A stretch of 64,000 nucleotides of DNA from Acuticoccus sediminis (lineage in GTDB: Bacteria > Pseudomonadota > Alphaproteobacteria > Rhizobiales > Amorphaceae), in contig NZ_QHHQ01000008.1 in assembly GCF_003258595.1 (NCBI RefSeq), positions 236,242 through 300,241 on the forward strand, written 5' to 3'. A program made the translations under genes and the position numbers. The stretch's first letter is position 1, and each line of letters begins with the position of its first letter. The notes beneath the pieces are model-generated. The model saw only the letters and a program-made list of their open reading frames with translations, was not told the origin of the DNA and searched no databases. Positions 1 through 8,258 of this stretch are shown here, in pieces.

Positions 1-587
1 AGCACGTCGCCCCAGTTCATGTTGACGGCCGCGGCGCCGGCGCCGGTGAAGGTCTGCAGGCTGTTGAGGTCGAAGGCGCGGATTTTCAGCCCCTTGAGGT
101 CGTCGAGGGAGTTGATCGGCTTCTTGCTCCAGATCCCGCTCGGCGGGAACAGGCCGTAGCTGACGACCACCTGGTTGTAGTCCTCGAACGCCATGTCGAC
201 GTAGGGGGCGATGATCTCGTGCATCGTCGTGACGTCGGAATCGGTCTGGATCAGGAACGGTAGCGTCGACAGGAGGAAGATCGGGTCGTAGCCGCCGTAG
301 TAGGACATCGGGTGGCGGGCGAGCTGGACCGCGCCGTCCTGCACCGCGGTGAGGTGGTCGACGCCGCGGTAGCCGAGCGAGCCGTCGAAGTGGTGCGTGA
401 TCTTCACCGCGCCGTCGGTCTTCTCGGTGACGAGTTCCCCGAAGACGACGTCGGCGACACCGTCGGACGAATTGCGGCCGAAGGTGTTGGGCATGTCCCA
501 GCTGTACTCCTGCGCGGATGCCGGCGCGGCGAGCGTCGCCACTGCGAGCCCGACGAGAGCTGCCGTCTTCAGGAACCGTGTCGCCAT
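1..587 (-). CDS. TRAP transporter solute receptor, DctP family (3' end cut by window edge)
   Basis: Periplasmic receptor that would deliver a carboxylate-type solute to a TRAP membrane complex. The first 25 residues form a Sec signal peptide ending in APASA, followed by the mature start QEYSW. The motif SLDDLKGLKIR near residue 160 is typical of DctP receptors. The ATG at 587-585 has an AAAGGA ribosome site. The reading frame leaves the window at base 1, so the C-terminal part is missing, and any dctQ/dctM genes must lie further left. It is divergent from the hydantoinase genes, so the two may share a substrate theme. Substrate is not predictable. Confidence 0.9.
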   Translation of the reverse strand, partial: MATRFLKTAALVGLAVATLAAPASAQEYSWDMPNTFGRNSSDGVADVVFGELVTEKTDGAVKITHHFDGSLGYRGVDHLTAVQDGAVQLARHPMSYYGGYDPIFLLSTLPFLIQTDSDVTTMHEIIAPYVDMAFEDYNQVVVSYGLFPPSGIWSKKPINSLDDLKGLKIRAFDLNSLQTFTGAGAAAVNMNWGDV

Positions 588-640
588 GGAGTGTCCTTTT
601 GCGCTGGGTGAGGCCGCCGGTCGGCGCCCGGATATGCACA

Positions 641-658
641 ATACAGGACCGTATGGTC
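641..658. promoter_or_regulatory. candidate operator between divergent genes
   Basis: Inverted ATAC/GTAT halves (641-644 and 651-654) overlap a second GACC/GGTC pair (647-650 and 655-658) in the 243-bp spacer between the TRAP receptor and the hydantoinase genes. The TetR-type regulator encoded at 4608 is a natural candidate to bind here. This is inference from symmetry and position only. Confidence 0.25.
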
Positions 659-830
659 GCGGCCGAGATAGTGTCAATGCGGTGAAATTTTACCTGCGCA
701 AACTTTACGCAACTGGCTGCGAAGTGGACGGCGATTGCTGACGATTTGGCGTCGAGGCGGCCAACCGTGCGTTGACCGGTTTCGCCCGGCAAGGCTACCT
801 TGGGCCGACTTTCCTGACAGTGGTGTATGG

Positions 831-2921
831 ATGCTGCGGCTAGGTGTCGATATCGGCGGAACTTTCACGGATTTCGCCCTCGTTGAGAGCGCGGGCGGGC
901 GATCCGCCATCCACAAGCGGCTGACGACGCCGGACGATCCCGCCCGCGCGGTGATCGAAGGCGTCGAGGCGATCGCCGCCGCCGAACAGATCGCCGTCGC
1001 CGACATCGCCGAGATCGTCCACGGCACCACCCTCGTCACCAACGCCCTGATCGAGCGGCGCGGCGCCCGGGCGGGCATGCTCGTCACGAAGGGCTTTCGC
1101 GACACCTTCGATATCGGCAAGGAGGTGCGCTACGACCTCTACGACCTGCGCCTGCGGTTCGCGGATCCGCTGGTGGAGAGGCGCCTGCGCGTCGAGATCC
1201 CGGAGCGGATGCTGGCGGACGGAACGGTCCATGTCCCCCTCGACGAGGAGGCCGTCGCCGCCGCCGTCACCCATCTCGTGGAGGAGGAGGGGATCACCGC
1301 CCTCGCGATCTGCTACCTCCACGCCTACGCCGACCCGGCGCACGAGGAGCGCTCCGCCGCGATCGCCCGCGACCTCTACCCGGACCTCTACATCTCCACC
1401 TCCTCCGGCGTCTTCCCCTACGCCCGCGAGTTCGAGCGGTGGACCACGACGTGCGCCAACGCCTACGGCCAGCCGATGGTCGACGCGTACCTCGCGCGGC
1501 TCGAGGAAGGGCTGGAGCGGATCGGCTTCACCGGGCACCTCGCCATCATCGGCTCCGGCGGAGGGCTGATGACGCTCTCGACCGCGCGCCAGCACCCGGT
1601 GCGGCTGCTGGAGTCGGGGCCGGCGGCCGGCGTCCTCATGGCGGCCCGCATCGGCCAGGTGCTGGACGTCGACAACCTCCTCGCCTTCGACCTCGGCGGG
1701 ACCACGGCCAAGGGCGCGCTCGTCCGCGGCGGACGGCCGTTCAAGGCCTACACGTTCGAGGCCGCGCACACCTACAAGCACAAGAGCGGCAGCGGCCTCA
1801 CGCTGCAGATCCCGGTCATCGACATGGCCGAGATCGGTTCGGGCGGGGGGAGCATCGTCTCGGTGGACGAACTGGGCCTCCTGCGCGTCGGGCCGCGCTC
1901 GGCGAGCGCCGTGCCGGGGCCGGCCTGCTACAGCCGCGGCGGCACCGACCCGACCCTGACCGACGCGAACCTGACCCTCGGCTACCTCGACCCCGACTTC
2001 TTCCTCGGCGGGCAGATGGCGCTCGACGCCGCGGCGGCCGAGAACGCGATCGCGGCCCGCACCGCCCCGCTCGGCCTTGAGACCATCCGTGCCGCCTGGG
2101 GCATCCACGACATCGCCAACGAGGACATCTCCCGCGCCTTCCGGATGCACGCCACCGAGCGCGGCTTCGACTACCGCCGCTCGGCCATGGTGGCGTCGGG
2201 CGGCGGCGGGCCGATCCACGCCGCGCGCATCGCCAGGAAGCTGAAGGTTCCGCAGGTCATCTTCCCGGCGGGTGCGGGCGTCATGTCCGCGTTCGGCATG
2301 CTCGTCGGCGCCACCTCGTTCGAGATCGTGCGCTCCTACCGGGCCATCGTCGGTGCCATCGACACCGAGACGTTCACCGCCACCCTGCGCGAGATCGAGG
2401 CGGAGGCGACGGCCTACCTGATCGAGGCGGGGCTCTCGCCGGACGACATCACCATCGAGCGCCGGCTCGACATGCGCTACGCCGGCCAGGGCTACGACAT
2501 CGAAGTGGCGGTCCCCGGCGACCGCGCGGCCGGCGATATCCCGGCGGCGCTGCCGGACCTCTTTGCGACCGCCTACCGCGCGACGTTCGACACCACGCTC
2601 GACCAGCCGCTGGAGATCGCCTCCCTCAAGGTCGAGGCGATCGGGCCCCGGCCGGAGCTTCCGGTCTCCGCCGGCAACACCGGTGTCGGCTCGGTCGAGG
2701 GGGCGAAGAAGGGCACCCGCCGCGCCTACTTCCCGGCGGCCGGCGGCCTCGTCGACTGCCCGGTCTACGACCGCTACCGGATCGCGCCGGGCGAACGGCT
2801 CGCCGGCCCCTGCCTTGTGGAGGAGCGCGAGTCGACGATCCTGCTCGACGCCGGGGACGTCGCAGTCGTCCACCCGTCCGGCAGCGTCGTCGCAACCATT
2901 GCCGTGGAGGGCAGCCGATGA
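831..2921 (+). CDS. hyuA: hydantoinase/oxoprolinase subunit A
   Basis: Subunit A of an ATP-dependent hydantoinase/5-oxoprolinase-type amidohydrolase, a soluble enzyme that opens cyclic amides. The N-terminus carries the ASKHA phosphate loop DIGGTFTD (residues 7-14). A second phosphate motif, FDLGGTTAKG, lies in the middle, and GSGGG motifs follow. I chose ATG 831 (696 aa) over an upstream ATG at 735 because family homology begins at MLRLGVDIGGTF and the extra 32 residues look non-coding. Its stop overlaps the next start by 4 bp (ATGA), so A and B are translationally coupled. The true substrate (hydantoin, oxoproline, or an acetone-carboxylase-like reaction) cannot be told. Confidence 0.93.
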   Translation: MLRLGVDIGGTFTDFALVESAGGRSAIHKRLTTPDDPARAVIEGVEAIAAAEQIAVADIAEIVHGTTLVTNALIERRGARAGMLVTKGFRDTFDIGKEVRYDLYDLRLRFADPLVERRLRVEIPERMLADGTVHVPLDEEAVAAAVTHLVEEEGITALAICYLHAYADPAHEERSAAIARDLYPDLYISTSSGVFPYAREFERWTTTCANAYGQPMVDAYLARLEEGLERIGFTGHLAIIGSGGGLMTLSTARQHPVRLLESGPAAGVLMAARIGQVLDVDNLLAFDLGGTTAKGALVRGGRPFKAYTFEAAHTYKHKSGSGLTLQIPVIDMAEIGSGGGSIVSVDELGLLRVGPRSASAVPGPACYSRGGTDPTLTDANLTLGYLDPDFFLGGQMALDAAAAENAIAARTAPLGLETIRAAWGIHDIANEDISRAFRMHATERGFDYRRSAMVASGGGGPIHAARIARKLKVPQVIFPAGAGVMSAFGMLVGATSFEIVRSYRAIVGAIDTETFTATLREIEAEATAYLIEAGLSPDDITIERRLDMRYAGQGYDIEVAVPGDRAAGDIPAALPDLFATAYRATFDTTLDQPLEIASLKVEAIGPRPELPVSAGNTGVGSVEGAKKGTRRAYFPAAGGLVDCPVYDRYRIAPGERLAGPCLVEERESTILLDAGDVAVVHPSGSVVATIAVEGSR

Positions 2922-4573
2922 GCGATACCGCGGGCTTCGACGCCGTCGACCTCTCCATCTTGTGGGAGAGGCTCGTCTCGATCACCGACGAGGGCGCGAC
3001 CGCGCTGATCCGCACCTCGTTCTCCACCCTGGTGCGGGAGGGCTTCGACCTCTCGGTGCTGATCTTCGACGCGGACGCGCGGATGATCGCGCAGTCGACC
3101 AAGTGCATCCCGGTCTTCATCGGCACCGCGCCGATCACACTGTCGCACATGCTGGCGAAGTTCCCGGGCGAGACGCTGGACCCGGGCGACGTCGTGATCT
3201 CCAACGATCCGACCATCGGCACCGGCCACATGTACGACCTCGCGGTGATGCGGCCGATCTTCCGCGACGGGGCGCTCGCCGGGTACGCCATGTCCATCAC
3301 CCACCTGCCGGATATCGGCGGCATGGGCTTCTCGGTGTCGGCGCGCGAGATCTACCACGAGGGCCTGCGCCTCCCCATCACCAAGCTGATGGTGAAGGGA
3401 GAGCTGAACGCCGACCTCATGGAGCTCATCAAGCTCAACGTGCGCGTCCCCGAGCAGGTCGCCGGCGACATCCACGCCAACCTCGCCTGCACCGCCGTCG
3501 TCGTGCGCCAGGTGCTGGAGTTCATGGACGAGTACGGCCTCGACAGCCTGGCCGCTCTCGCTGACGAGATCCTCGCTCAGTCTGAGAACGCGGTGCGCCA
3601 GGCGCTCCTCAGGATGCCGGACGCCGAATACACGAGCGAGGCCGACGTCGAGGCCTATGACGAGATCCGCACCCTCAGGTGCCGCGTCGTGAAGAAGGGC
3701 GACCGCCTGCGCATCGACTTCGAGGGGACGGGGCCGTGCGTCGGCGCCGGCATCAACGTGCCGTTCCCCTACACGCGGGCGATGGCGCTCTATGCGATCA
3801 AGTGCATCACCACCCCGTCGATCCCCAACAACGACGGGGCGACGGCGCTGATCGAGGTGGTCGCCCCGGTGGGCTCCATCCTCGCCGCCGTGCCGCCGGC
3901 ACCGTCCGCGGGCCGGCACACCATCGGCCATTTCGTGGTGCCGCTGATCTTCGACGCGATGGCCAGGATCGTTCCCGACCGGGTGATGGCGGCGAGCGGC
4001 CTCATCGACATCATGACCTTCCAGGGCCGCCATGCGGACGGGCGGGAGATGGCGGCGAACTACTTCGTCTCCGGCGGCTTCGGCGCGCTGCAGGACCTCG
4101 ACGGGCGGCAGACCACGCCCGGCTCCTCCAACATGGGAACCACGCCGATCGAGGTGTTCGAGCCGTTGAGCGGCCTGCTCGTGGAGGAGAAGGCGCTCCT
4201 GCCGGACAGCGGCGGCGCCGGGACCTTCCGCGGCGGCGCAGGACAGACGGTGGTCCTCGTCAACGCCTCCGGCAACGACATGGTGCTCTTCTCCATGGCC
4301 AACCGCACGCGCTTCGCCGCAGAGGGCCTCTTCGGCGGGTTGCCCGGCGCGAAGCGCAGCCACATGATCGACGGTCAGGAGGTGGTCGGGCAGGGGCGCC
4401 ACGTGATGCCGCCGGGCAGCCGCCTGACGCTGCGCCAAGCCGGCGGCGGCGGCTACGGCCCGCCGGAGGGCCGCAGCACCGCCGACATCGAGAAGGACAT
4501 CGACGACGGCTTCCTGACCCGCGACGGCGCCGTCGCCGCCTACGGCGAGCGCGCGCGCGGCGCGGGCGGGTAG
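2918..4573 (+). CDS. hyuB: hydantoinase/oxoprolinase subunit B
   Basis: Partner of the preceding subunit A, 551 aa, the normal size for the hydantoinase B family. Recognisable features are the N-terminal LWERLVSITDEGA block, the VISNDPTIGTGHMYDL segment and the glycine-rich C-terminal end (GGGGYGPPEGR). The ATG overlaps the hyuA stop by 4 bp, as expected for subunits made in fixed ratio. A TetR regulator follows 35 bp later on the same strand and could control the operon. Confidence 0.93.
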   Translation: MSDTAGFDAVDLSILWERLVSITDEGATALIRTSFSTLVREGFDLSVLIFDADARMIAQSTKCIPVFIGTAPITLSHMLAKFPGETLDPGDVVISNDPTIGTGHMYDLAVMRPIFRDGALAGYAMSITHLPDIGGMGFSVSAREIYHEGLRLPITKLMVKGELNADLMELIKLNVRVPEQVAGDIHANLACTAVVVRQVLEFMDEYGLDSLAALADEILAQSENAVRQALLRMPDAEYTSEADVEAYDEIRTLRCRVVKKGDRLRIDFEGTGPCVGAGINVPFPYTRAMALYAIKCITTPSIPNNDGATALIEVVAPVGSILAAVPPAPSAGRHTIGHFVVPLIFDAMARIVPDRVMAASGLIDIMTFQGRHADGREMAANYFVSGGFGALQDLDGRQTTPGSSNMGTTPIEVFEPLSGLLVEEKALLPDSGGAGTFRGGAGQTVVLVNASGNDMVLFSMANRTRFAAEGLFGGLPGAKRSHMIDGQEVVGQGRHVMPPGSRLTLRQAGGGGYGPPEGRSTADIEKDIDDGFLTRDGAVAAYGERARGAGG

Positions 4574-4607
4574 GGAGCGGACGGTTGGCCGGGAAGGCAC
4601 CCCGGAC

Positions 4608-5270
4608 GTGGTGAAGGCCGGGGGCCGTGGCAGCGGGGCCGCCGAGGGCTCGGTGGGGGCCCCGGCCGGTCCGGGCGCGGCGAGCCCCCTGTCGCGCCAG
4701 AGCTGGATCGACGCCGCCCGCGCCGCCGCCACGGCCCAGGGGATCGGTGCGGTCAAGGTGGGGCGCCTCGCGGAGGCGCTGGGTGTCAGCCGCGGCAGCT
4801 TCTACTGGCACTTCGCCGACCGGGACGACCTCCTCGACGCGCTCCTGCGCGACTGGGCGGACGAGACGAGCGATCCCTTCCTGCGCGTCGTCGGCACCGG
4901 CGAGCCGATCGACCAGATCGTGCGCTACTGCGAGGTATGGCTGTTCGATCCCACGTTCGAGCCGGAGTACGATTCGGTGATCCGCGACTGGGCGCGCACC
5001 GACGACCGCGTCCAGGACGTCGTGCGCGGCATCGACACCCGCCGGCTCGACGTCCTCGTCGAGCTCTTCGGCGCCCTCGGCTACGAGGCGCCGGAGGCGG
5101 ACGTCCGGGCCCGCGCGCTCTACTATCACCAGATCGGCTACTATTCGTTGAAGATCGCGCAGTCGCTGGAGGAGCGGCTCGAGCTCTTCCCGGTCTACTT
5201 CCGCGTCCTCATCGGCCTGCCATTGCCGCCCTGGAGCCGCGCCTCCGCCGCCACGCGGGCCGGGGCCTAG
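4608..5270 (+). CDS. TetR/AcrR family transcriptional regulator
   Basis: 220-aa regulator. The N-terminal helix-turn-helix is clear (VGRLAEALGVSRGSFYWHF), the classic TetR recognition segment, and is followed by a ligand-binding helical domain. Translation starts at GTG 4608 or the adjacent GTG 4611. The first 30 residues before the HTH are Gly/Ala-rich and may be unstructured. It is 34 bp downstream of hyuB and probably co-transcribed, suggesting it responds to the hydantoinase substrate. It converges on the MFS gene across a long palindrome. Confidence 0.88.
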   Translation: MVKAGGRGSGAAEGSVGAPAGPGAASPLSRQSWIDAARAAATAQGIGAVKVGRLAEALGVSRGSFYWHFADRDDLLDALLRDWADETSDPFLRVVGTGEPIDQIVRYCEVWLFDPTFEPEYDSVIRDWARTDDRVQDVVRGIDTRRLDVLVELFGALGYEAPEADVRARALYYHQIGYYSLKIAQSLEERLELFPVYFRVLIGLPLPPWSRASAATRAGA

Positions 5271-5350
5271 CGGTCCGTTCCGGGAGCCTCGTCCCACTGC
5301 GGGGAGGCCGGGGCCTCCGGCGGGCTCGGGACCCACCAACGATCAGTCCC

Positions 5351-5500
5351 GCCTGACCGCCGGAGCCGCCGTCGCGCTTTCCCCCTGGCAGCGTCCGGGA
5401 CCCGGCGCAAGGGCAAGCGGCTTCGCCGGCCTCCGGCCCCTTGCACCGGGTCCCGGACACTGCCCTTCGGGGGGCGCGACGGCGGCTCCGACGATCAGGC
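5351..5500. repeat. 150-bp imperfect palindrome in a convergent intergenic gap
   Basis: The 339-bp gap between the TetR gene and the MFS gene contains no gene but folds on itself. The 16-bp arm at 5362-5377 is exactly complementary to 5474-5489, and the 13-bp arm at 5393-5405 is exactly complementary to 5446-5458. A weaker inner block (5407-5413 with 5438-5444) and outer arms (5351-5361 with 5490-5500, two mismatches) keep the same register, all centred at 5425/5426. It could be a bidirectional terminator or an old non-autonomous repeat element. No T-run follows, so simple intrinsic termination is unproven. Confidence 0.85.
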
Positions 5501-5609
5501 TCCCGCCCCGGATTGTGTGGGCGCCGCACGAGGGGGCGGTGTGAACGGGGAGCTGGTCGCGGGGCCGCGACGCCTTTTGGAGTGCCTCGGCCGGGCGGGA
5601 TGCCGCGCC

Positions 5610-6848
5610 TCAGGCGGCTTCCTCGTGCCTTGTCCGTCGCGAGCGCTGCGCCGCGCCGACGCCGATCCAGAGGAGCATACCCGACATCGCCAGCATCACC
5701 GCGTTGCCGGCGAGCGCGCCGGAGTAGCCGAAGGTGGTGAGGTCGTGTACCAGGCCGACGAGGATCGGGCCGATGACGAAGCCGGCGTCCGCAATCGCCC
5801 GCTGCGTCCCCATCGCCGGTCCGAAGAGGTTCGACGGCGTGATGTCGGCGATCGCCGCGGCGACGGACGGGCCGTTGAAGCCGGAGCCGATCCCCATCAT
5901 CACGAGCGCCGTCCAGTAGAAGACGTCCTGGTCGGAGAAGGCGACGATGAGGAGCGCGGTCGCGACCACGGACGTCGAGAGCGCGGCCACCGTCACCGCG
6001 CCGAAGCGCGTCGTCGCCGGGCCGACGAGCGGCAGCATCGCAGCGTTCGCCACCGCCGAGGCCGTCAGCGCGAGGCCGATCAGGTCGACCGACAAGCCGA
6101 AGCGCTGATTGCCGACCAGCGGGATCGCCAGCCACTGCGCCGCCGTGCGGGTGAAGAAGATCCAGAAGGTCACCGCGCACAGGAGGACGTAGGCCCGGTT
6201 GCGCAGGAAGGCGCGCATGGTGATCGGCGGGCCGCTCTCGTCCGCCTCGTTCGGCTCCGGCTCGGCCGGCTCCCGGAAGGCGGTCAGCACCAGCACGAGG
6301 GCCGCGGTCGCCACGACCGCGTAGCCCCAGAACGGCGCCGCGCTGCCGAACCGCGCCGCCAGGAAGCCGCCGAGCGCTGGGCCGACGCCCGCGCCCAGCA
6401 GCAGGAAGCCCTGGTAGAGCGCCATCACGTAGCCGCGCTTGCCGGGCGTCGAGAGCTGCACCAGCACCGCCGCGGATGTCGTCATGTAGATGCCCGACCC
6501 GATGCCTTGCACCAGACGCCAGAAGAGCAGCATCTCGAAGGTGTCCGACATCGCCGCCCCGACGGCGCCGACGGCGATGAGCGCCGGTCCCGCCGAGAGA
6601 AAGGGCCGACGTCCGAACTTCTCGGAGAGGATGCCCGCCGGCACGTTGGCGATGAGGCGCCCGACGCCGAACAGCGTGATCAGCATGCCGACGAGGGCGC
6701 CGCCGACACCGAATTCCATCGCGTAGAGGGGCAGGACCGGAGCGACGATGCCGTTACCGGCCATGACGAGGCTGATGAGGACGAGGAGGATCGCGAGCTG
6801 GGGCCGGCGACCCAGAACGGAGGACCGCAACGGGAGTTGGAGCGCCAA
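5610..6848 (-). CDS. MFS transporter (12-TM family)
   Basis: Inner-membrane major facilitator, probably a drug or metabolite exporter. Hydrophobic segments recur along its length. The loop after TM2 reads GRLIANVPAGILSEKFGRRP, the MFS motif A region. I placed the start at TTG 6848 (412 aa): an AAGGA site lies 9 bases upstream, and the first TM begins shortly after. The open frame continues upstream to an ATG at 6968, but those 40 residues (Arg/Pro-rich) look like untranslated sequence. The C-terminus ends in a basic tail. It is divergent from the Crp/Fnr gene and convergent with the TetR gene. Confidence 0.85.
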   Translation of the reverse strand: MALQLPLRSSVLGRRPQLAILLVLISLVMAGNGIVAPVLPLYAMEFGVGGALVGMLITLFGVGRLIANVPAGILSEKFGRRPFLSAGPALIAVGAVGAAMSDTFEMLLFWRLVQGIGSGIYMTTSAAVLVQLSTPGKRGYVMALYQGFLLLGAGVGPALGGFLAARFGSAAPFWGYAVVATAALVLVLTAFREPAEPEPNEADESGPPITMRAFLRNRAYVLLCAVTFWIFFTRTAAQWLAIPLVGNQRFGLSVDLIGLALTASAVANAAMLPLVGPATTRFGAVTVAALSTSVVATALLIVAFSDQDVFYWTALVMMGIGSGFNGPSVAAAIADITPSNLFGPAMGTQRAIADAGFVIGPILVGLVHDLTTFGYSGALAGNAVMLAMSGMLLWIGVGAAQRSRRTRHEEAA

Positions 6849-7226
6849 GGTCGGGGGTCCTTGTAGACGGTGTGTGAGCGGAACGGGCGGCCGGCGCCCC
6901 GCGACGGAGTGCCATTCCTTCGGAACATAGGGCCGTTCGCCGGGAAGGAACCCGCCGTCGCACCCCACCGTACCACGTGCCGTTCAGACTTTGTTACAAT
7001 ATGCGGACAATGCGGACGAAAAGGTCATCGCCCCCCGCGCCGGGGTGGCGCTTTGGCACCGCATCGGCCGCCGCAGGCGGGCCGCGCGGCCGTCCGGGCG
7101 CCGGCGCGAAAGATTGTCGTCGCCTTGCGATGGATCGGTGTCGCCGGGTGGAAATCCTGTTAGCCACCGAATTCGCGGGGCGAGGAAGAGGGCAGGCATG
7201 CCCCGCGGCATCGGGGAGGGGAGAGA
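6849..7226. other. intergenic region between divergent MFS and Crp/Fnr genes
   Basis: 378 bp without a supportable gene. A short AT-richer patch at about 6985-7010 contains the symmetric TTGTTACAA and is the likeliest promoter/operator area. The far right end holds the GGGGAGGGGAGAGA ribosome site of the Crp/Fnr gene. Confidence 0.4.
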
Positions 7227-7895
7227 ATGGCCGACGCCTCATGGATCGACGGATTCGACGAGCTCAACCGGCTGCCGGCGGACCTCCGCGACACCCTGGT
7301 CCGGGGGGCCAGGGTGATGCACGCACCCGCGGGCGCCGAGGTCTTCCACCCGGGCCAGTCGGTCGACAACCTCCTCCTCCTGATCGAGGGGACGGTGCGC
7401 GTGCAGCAGCGCTCGGAGAACGGCCGCGAGATCCTCCTCTACCGTGTCCACGCGGGCGAGACGTGCGTCCTGACGACCGCCTGCATGCTCGCCTTCGAGG
7501 AGTACTCGGCGGAAGGGATCGCCGAGACGGACGTCGTCGCCGTCGCGATCCCCCGGCGGACGTTCGACGACCTCGCGGCGCGCTCGGCCGAATTCCGCGA
7601 GTTCGTCTTCCGGGCGTATTCGCGGCGGATCACCGACCTCTTCACGCTGATCGACCACATCGTCTTCCAGCGCAAGGACGTGCGTCTCGCCGCGCGCCTC
7701 CTCGAGCTGGCGCAGGACGGTCTGGTGCGCGCGACGCACCAGACCCTGGCGTTCGAGCTCGGCACCGCGCGCGAGGTCGTCACGCGCACGCTCGCCGAGT
7801 TCCAGCGGCGCGGGTGGATCGAGCAGTCGCGCGGCATGGTGCGGATCCTCGACCGGCCCGGCCTCGCGCGGCTATCCCAGTCCGGCGCCGACTGA
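7227..7895 (+). CDS. Crp/Fnr family transcriptional regulator
   Basis: 222-aa regulator with an N-terminal cyclic-nucleotide-binding-type beta barrel (about residues 15-130) and a C-terminal winged HTH (TLAFELGTAREVVTRTL, about residues 170-190). There is no N-terminal CxxC cluster as in oxygen-sensing FNR. Two cysteines lie in the barrel (GETCVLTTACML). It heads a cluster of sulfide, redox and low-oxygen stress genes, several preceded by FNR/FixK-like boxes, so it is a good candidate for their regulator. Strong ribosome site 5 bases upstream. The signal it senses is unknown. Confidence 0.92.
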   Translation: MADASWIDGFDELNRLPADLRDTLVRGARVMHAPAGAEVFHPGQSVDNLLLLIEGTVRVQQRSENGREILLYRVHAGETCVLTTACMLAFEEYSAEGIAETDVVAVAIPRRTFDDLAARSAEFREFVFRAYSRRITDLFTLIDHIVFQRKDVRLAARLLELAQDGLVRATHQTLAFELGTAREVVTRTLAEFQRRGWIEQSRGMVRILDRPGLARLSQSGAD

Positions 7896-7903
7896 CGCGC
7901 TCT

Positions 7904-7916
7904 GTGACTTAGTCAC
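7904..7916. promoter_or_regulatory. perfect GTGAC/GTCAC palindrome, candidate Crp/Fnr-type operator
   Basis: GTGAC-TTA-GTCAC lies 8 bases after the Crp/Fnr stop and 66 bases before the DUF2892 start. Read as TGTGA-N5-TCAC it resembles a Crp-type site with one base less spacing than E. coli CRP. It could autoregulate readthrough or control the DUF2892/MBL/SQR genes. No T-run follows, which argues against a terminator. Confidence 0.4.
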
Positions 7917-7982
7917 CGACGGCCGCCCGCGCGCGTGCGATCACGAGGCGCCTTCAAGGGCCTCGAAATGGAGGGTCGCACC

Positions 7983-8189
7983 ATGAAGAACGTCGGGCCG
8001 GTCGACCGGCTGATCCGCGCGGTGGCGGGCATCGCACTCCTGATCGCCGCATTCACGGCGGCGCCGCTGCTGGCGGGATGGCCGCACTACGTCGCCCTCG
8101 GCGTCGGGACCGTCCTCGTCCTGACGGCCGTCGCCGCCTTCTGCCCGGCCTACCTGCCGTTCGGCATCAGGACCTGCCGGACGCGCTGA
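7983..8189 (+). CDS. DUF2892 (YgaP-like) small membrane protein
   Basis: 68-aa protein with the family signature MKNVGPVDRLIRAVAGIALL, two predicted membrane helices, and a C-terminal CPAYLPFGIRTC motif with two cysteines. Relatives occur fused to or next to rhodanese and persulfide enzymes, which fits the two sulfide-oxidation genes that follow. ATG 7983 has a GGAGGG site. An upstream ATG at 7935 is in frame but lacks family similarity. Confidence 0.85.
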   Translation: MKNVGPVDRLIRAVAGIALLIAAFTAAPLLAGWPHYVALGVGTVLVLTAVAAFCPAYLPFGIRTCRTR

Positions 8190-8258
8190 GCACGGTTCCG
8201 GCCGTGGCGGTCGCGGCGCCGCGACATGAAACCCCGCAACGGGACTAGGGAGCGAGAC

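Noticed and set aside
840..2873. Long antisense open frame opposite hyuA
   Set aside because: Its product is Arg/Gly/Asp-rich without domains and mirrors the third-position GC bias of hyuA. Shadow frames of this type occur opposite most large genes here.
2774..4756. 660-codon minus-strand frame spanning hyuB and the TetR start
   Set aside because: Low-complexity composition and no ribosome site or family pattern; the plus-strand genes explain the region.
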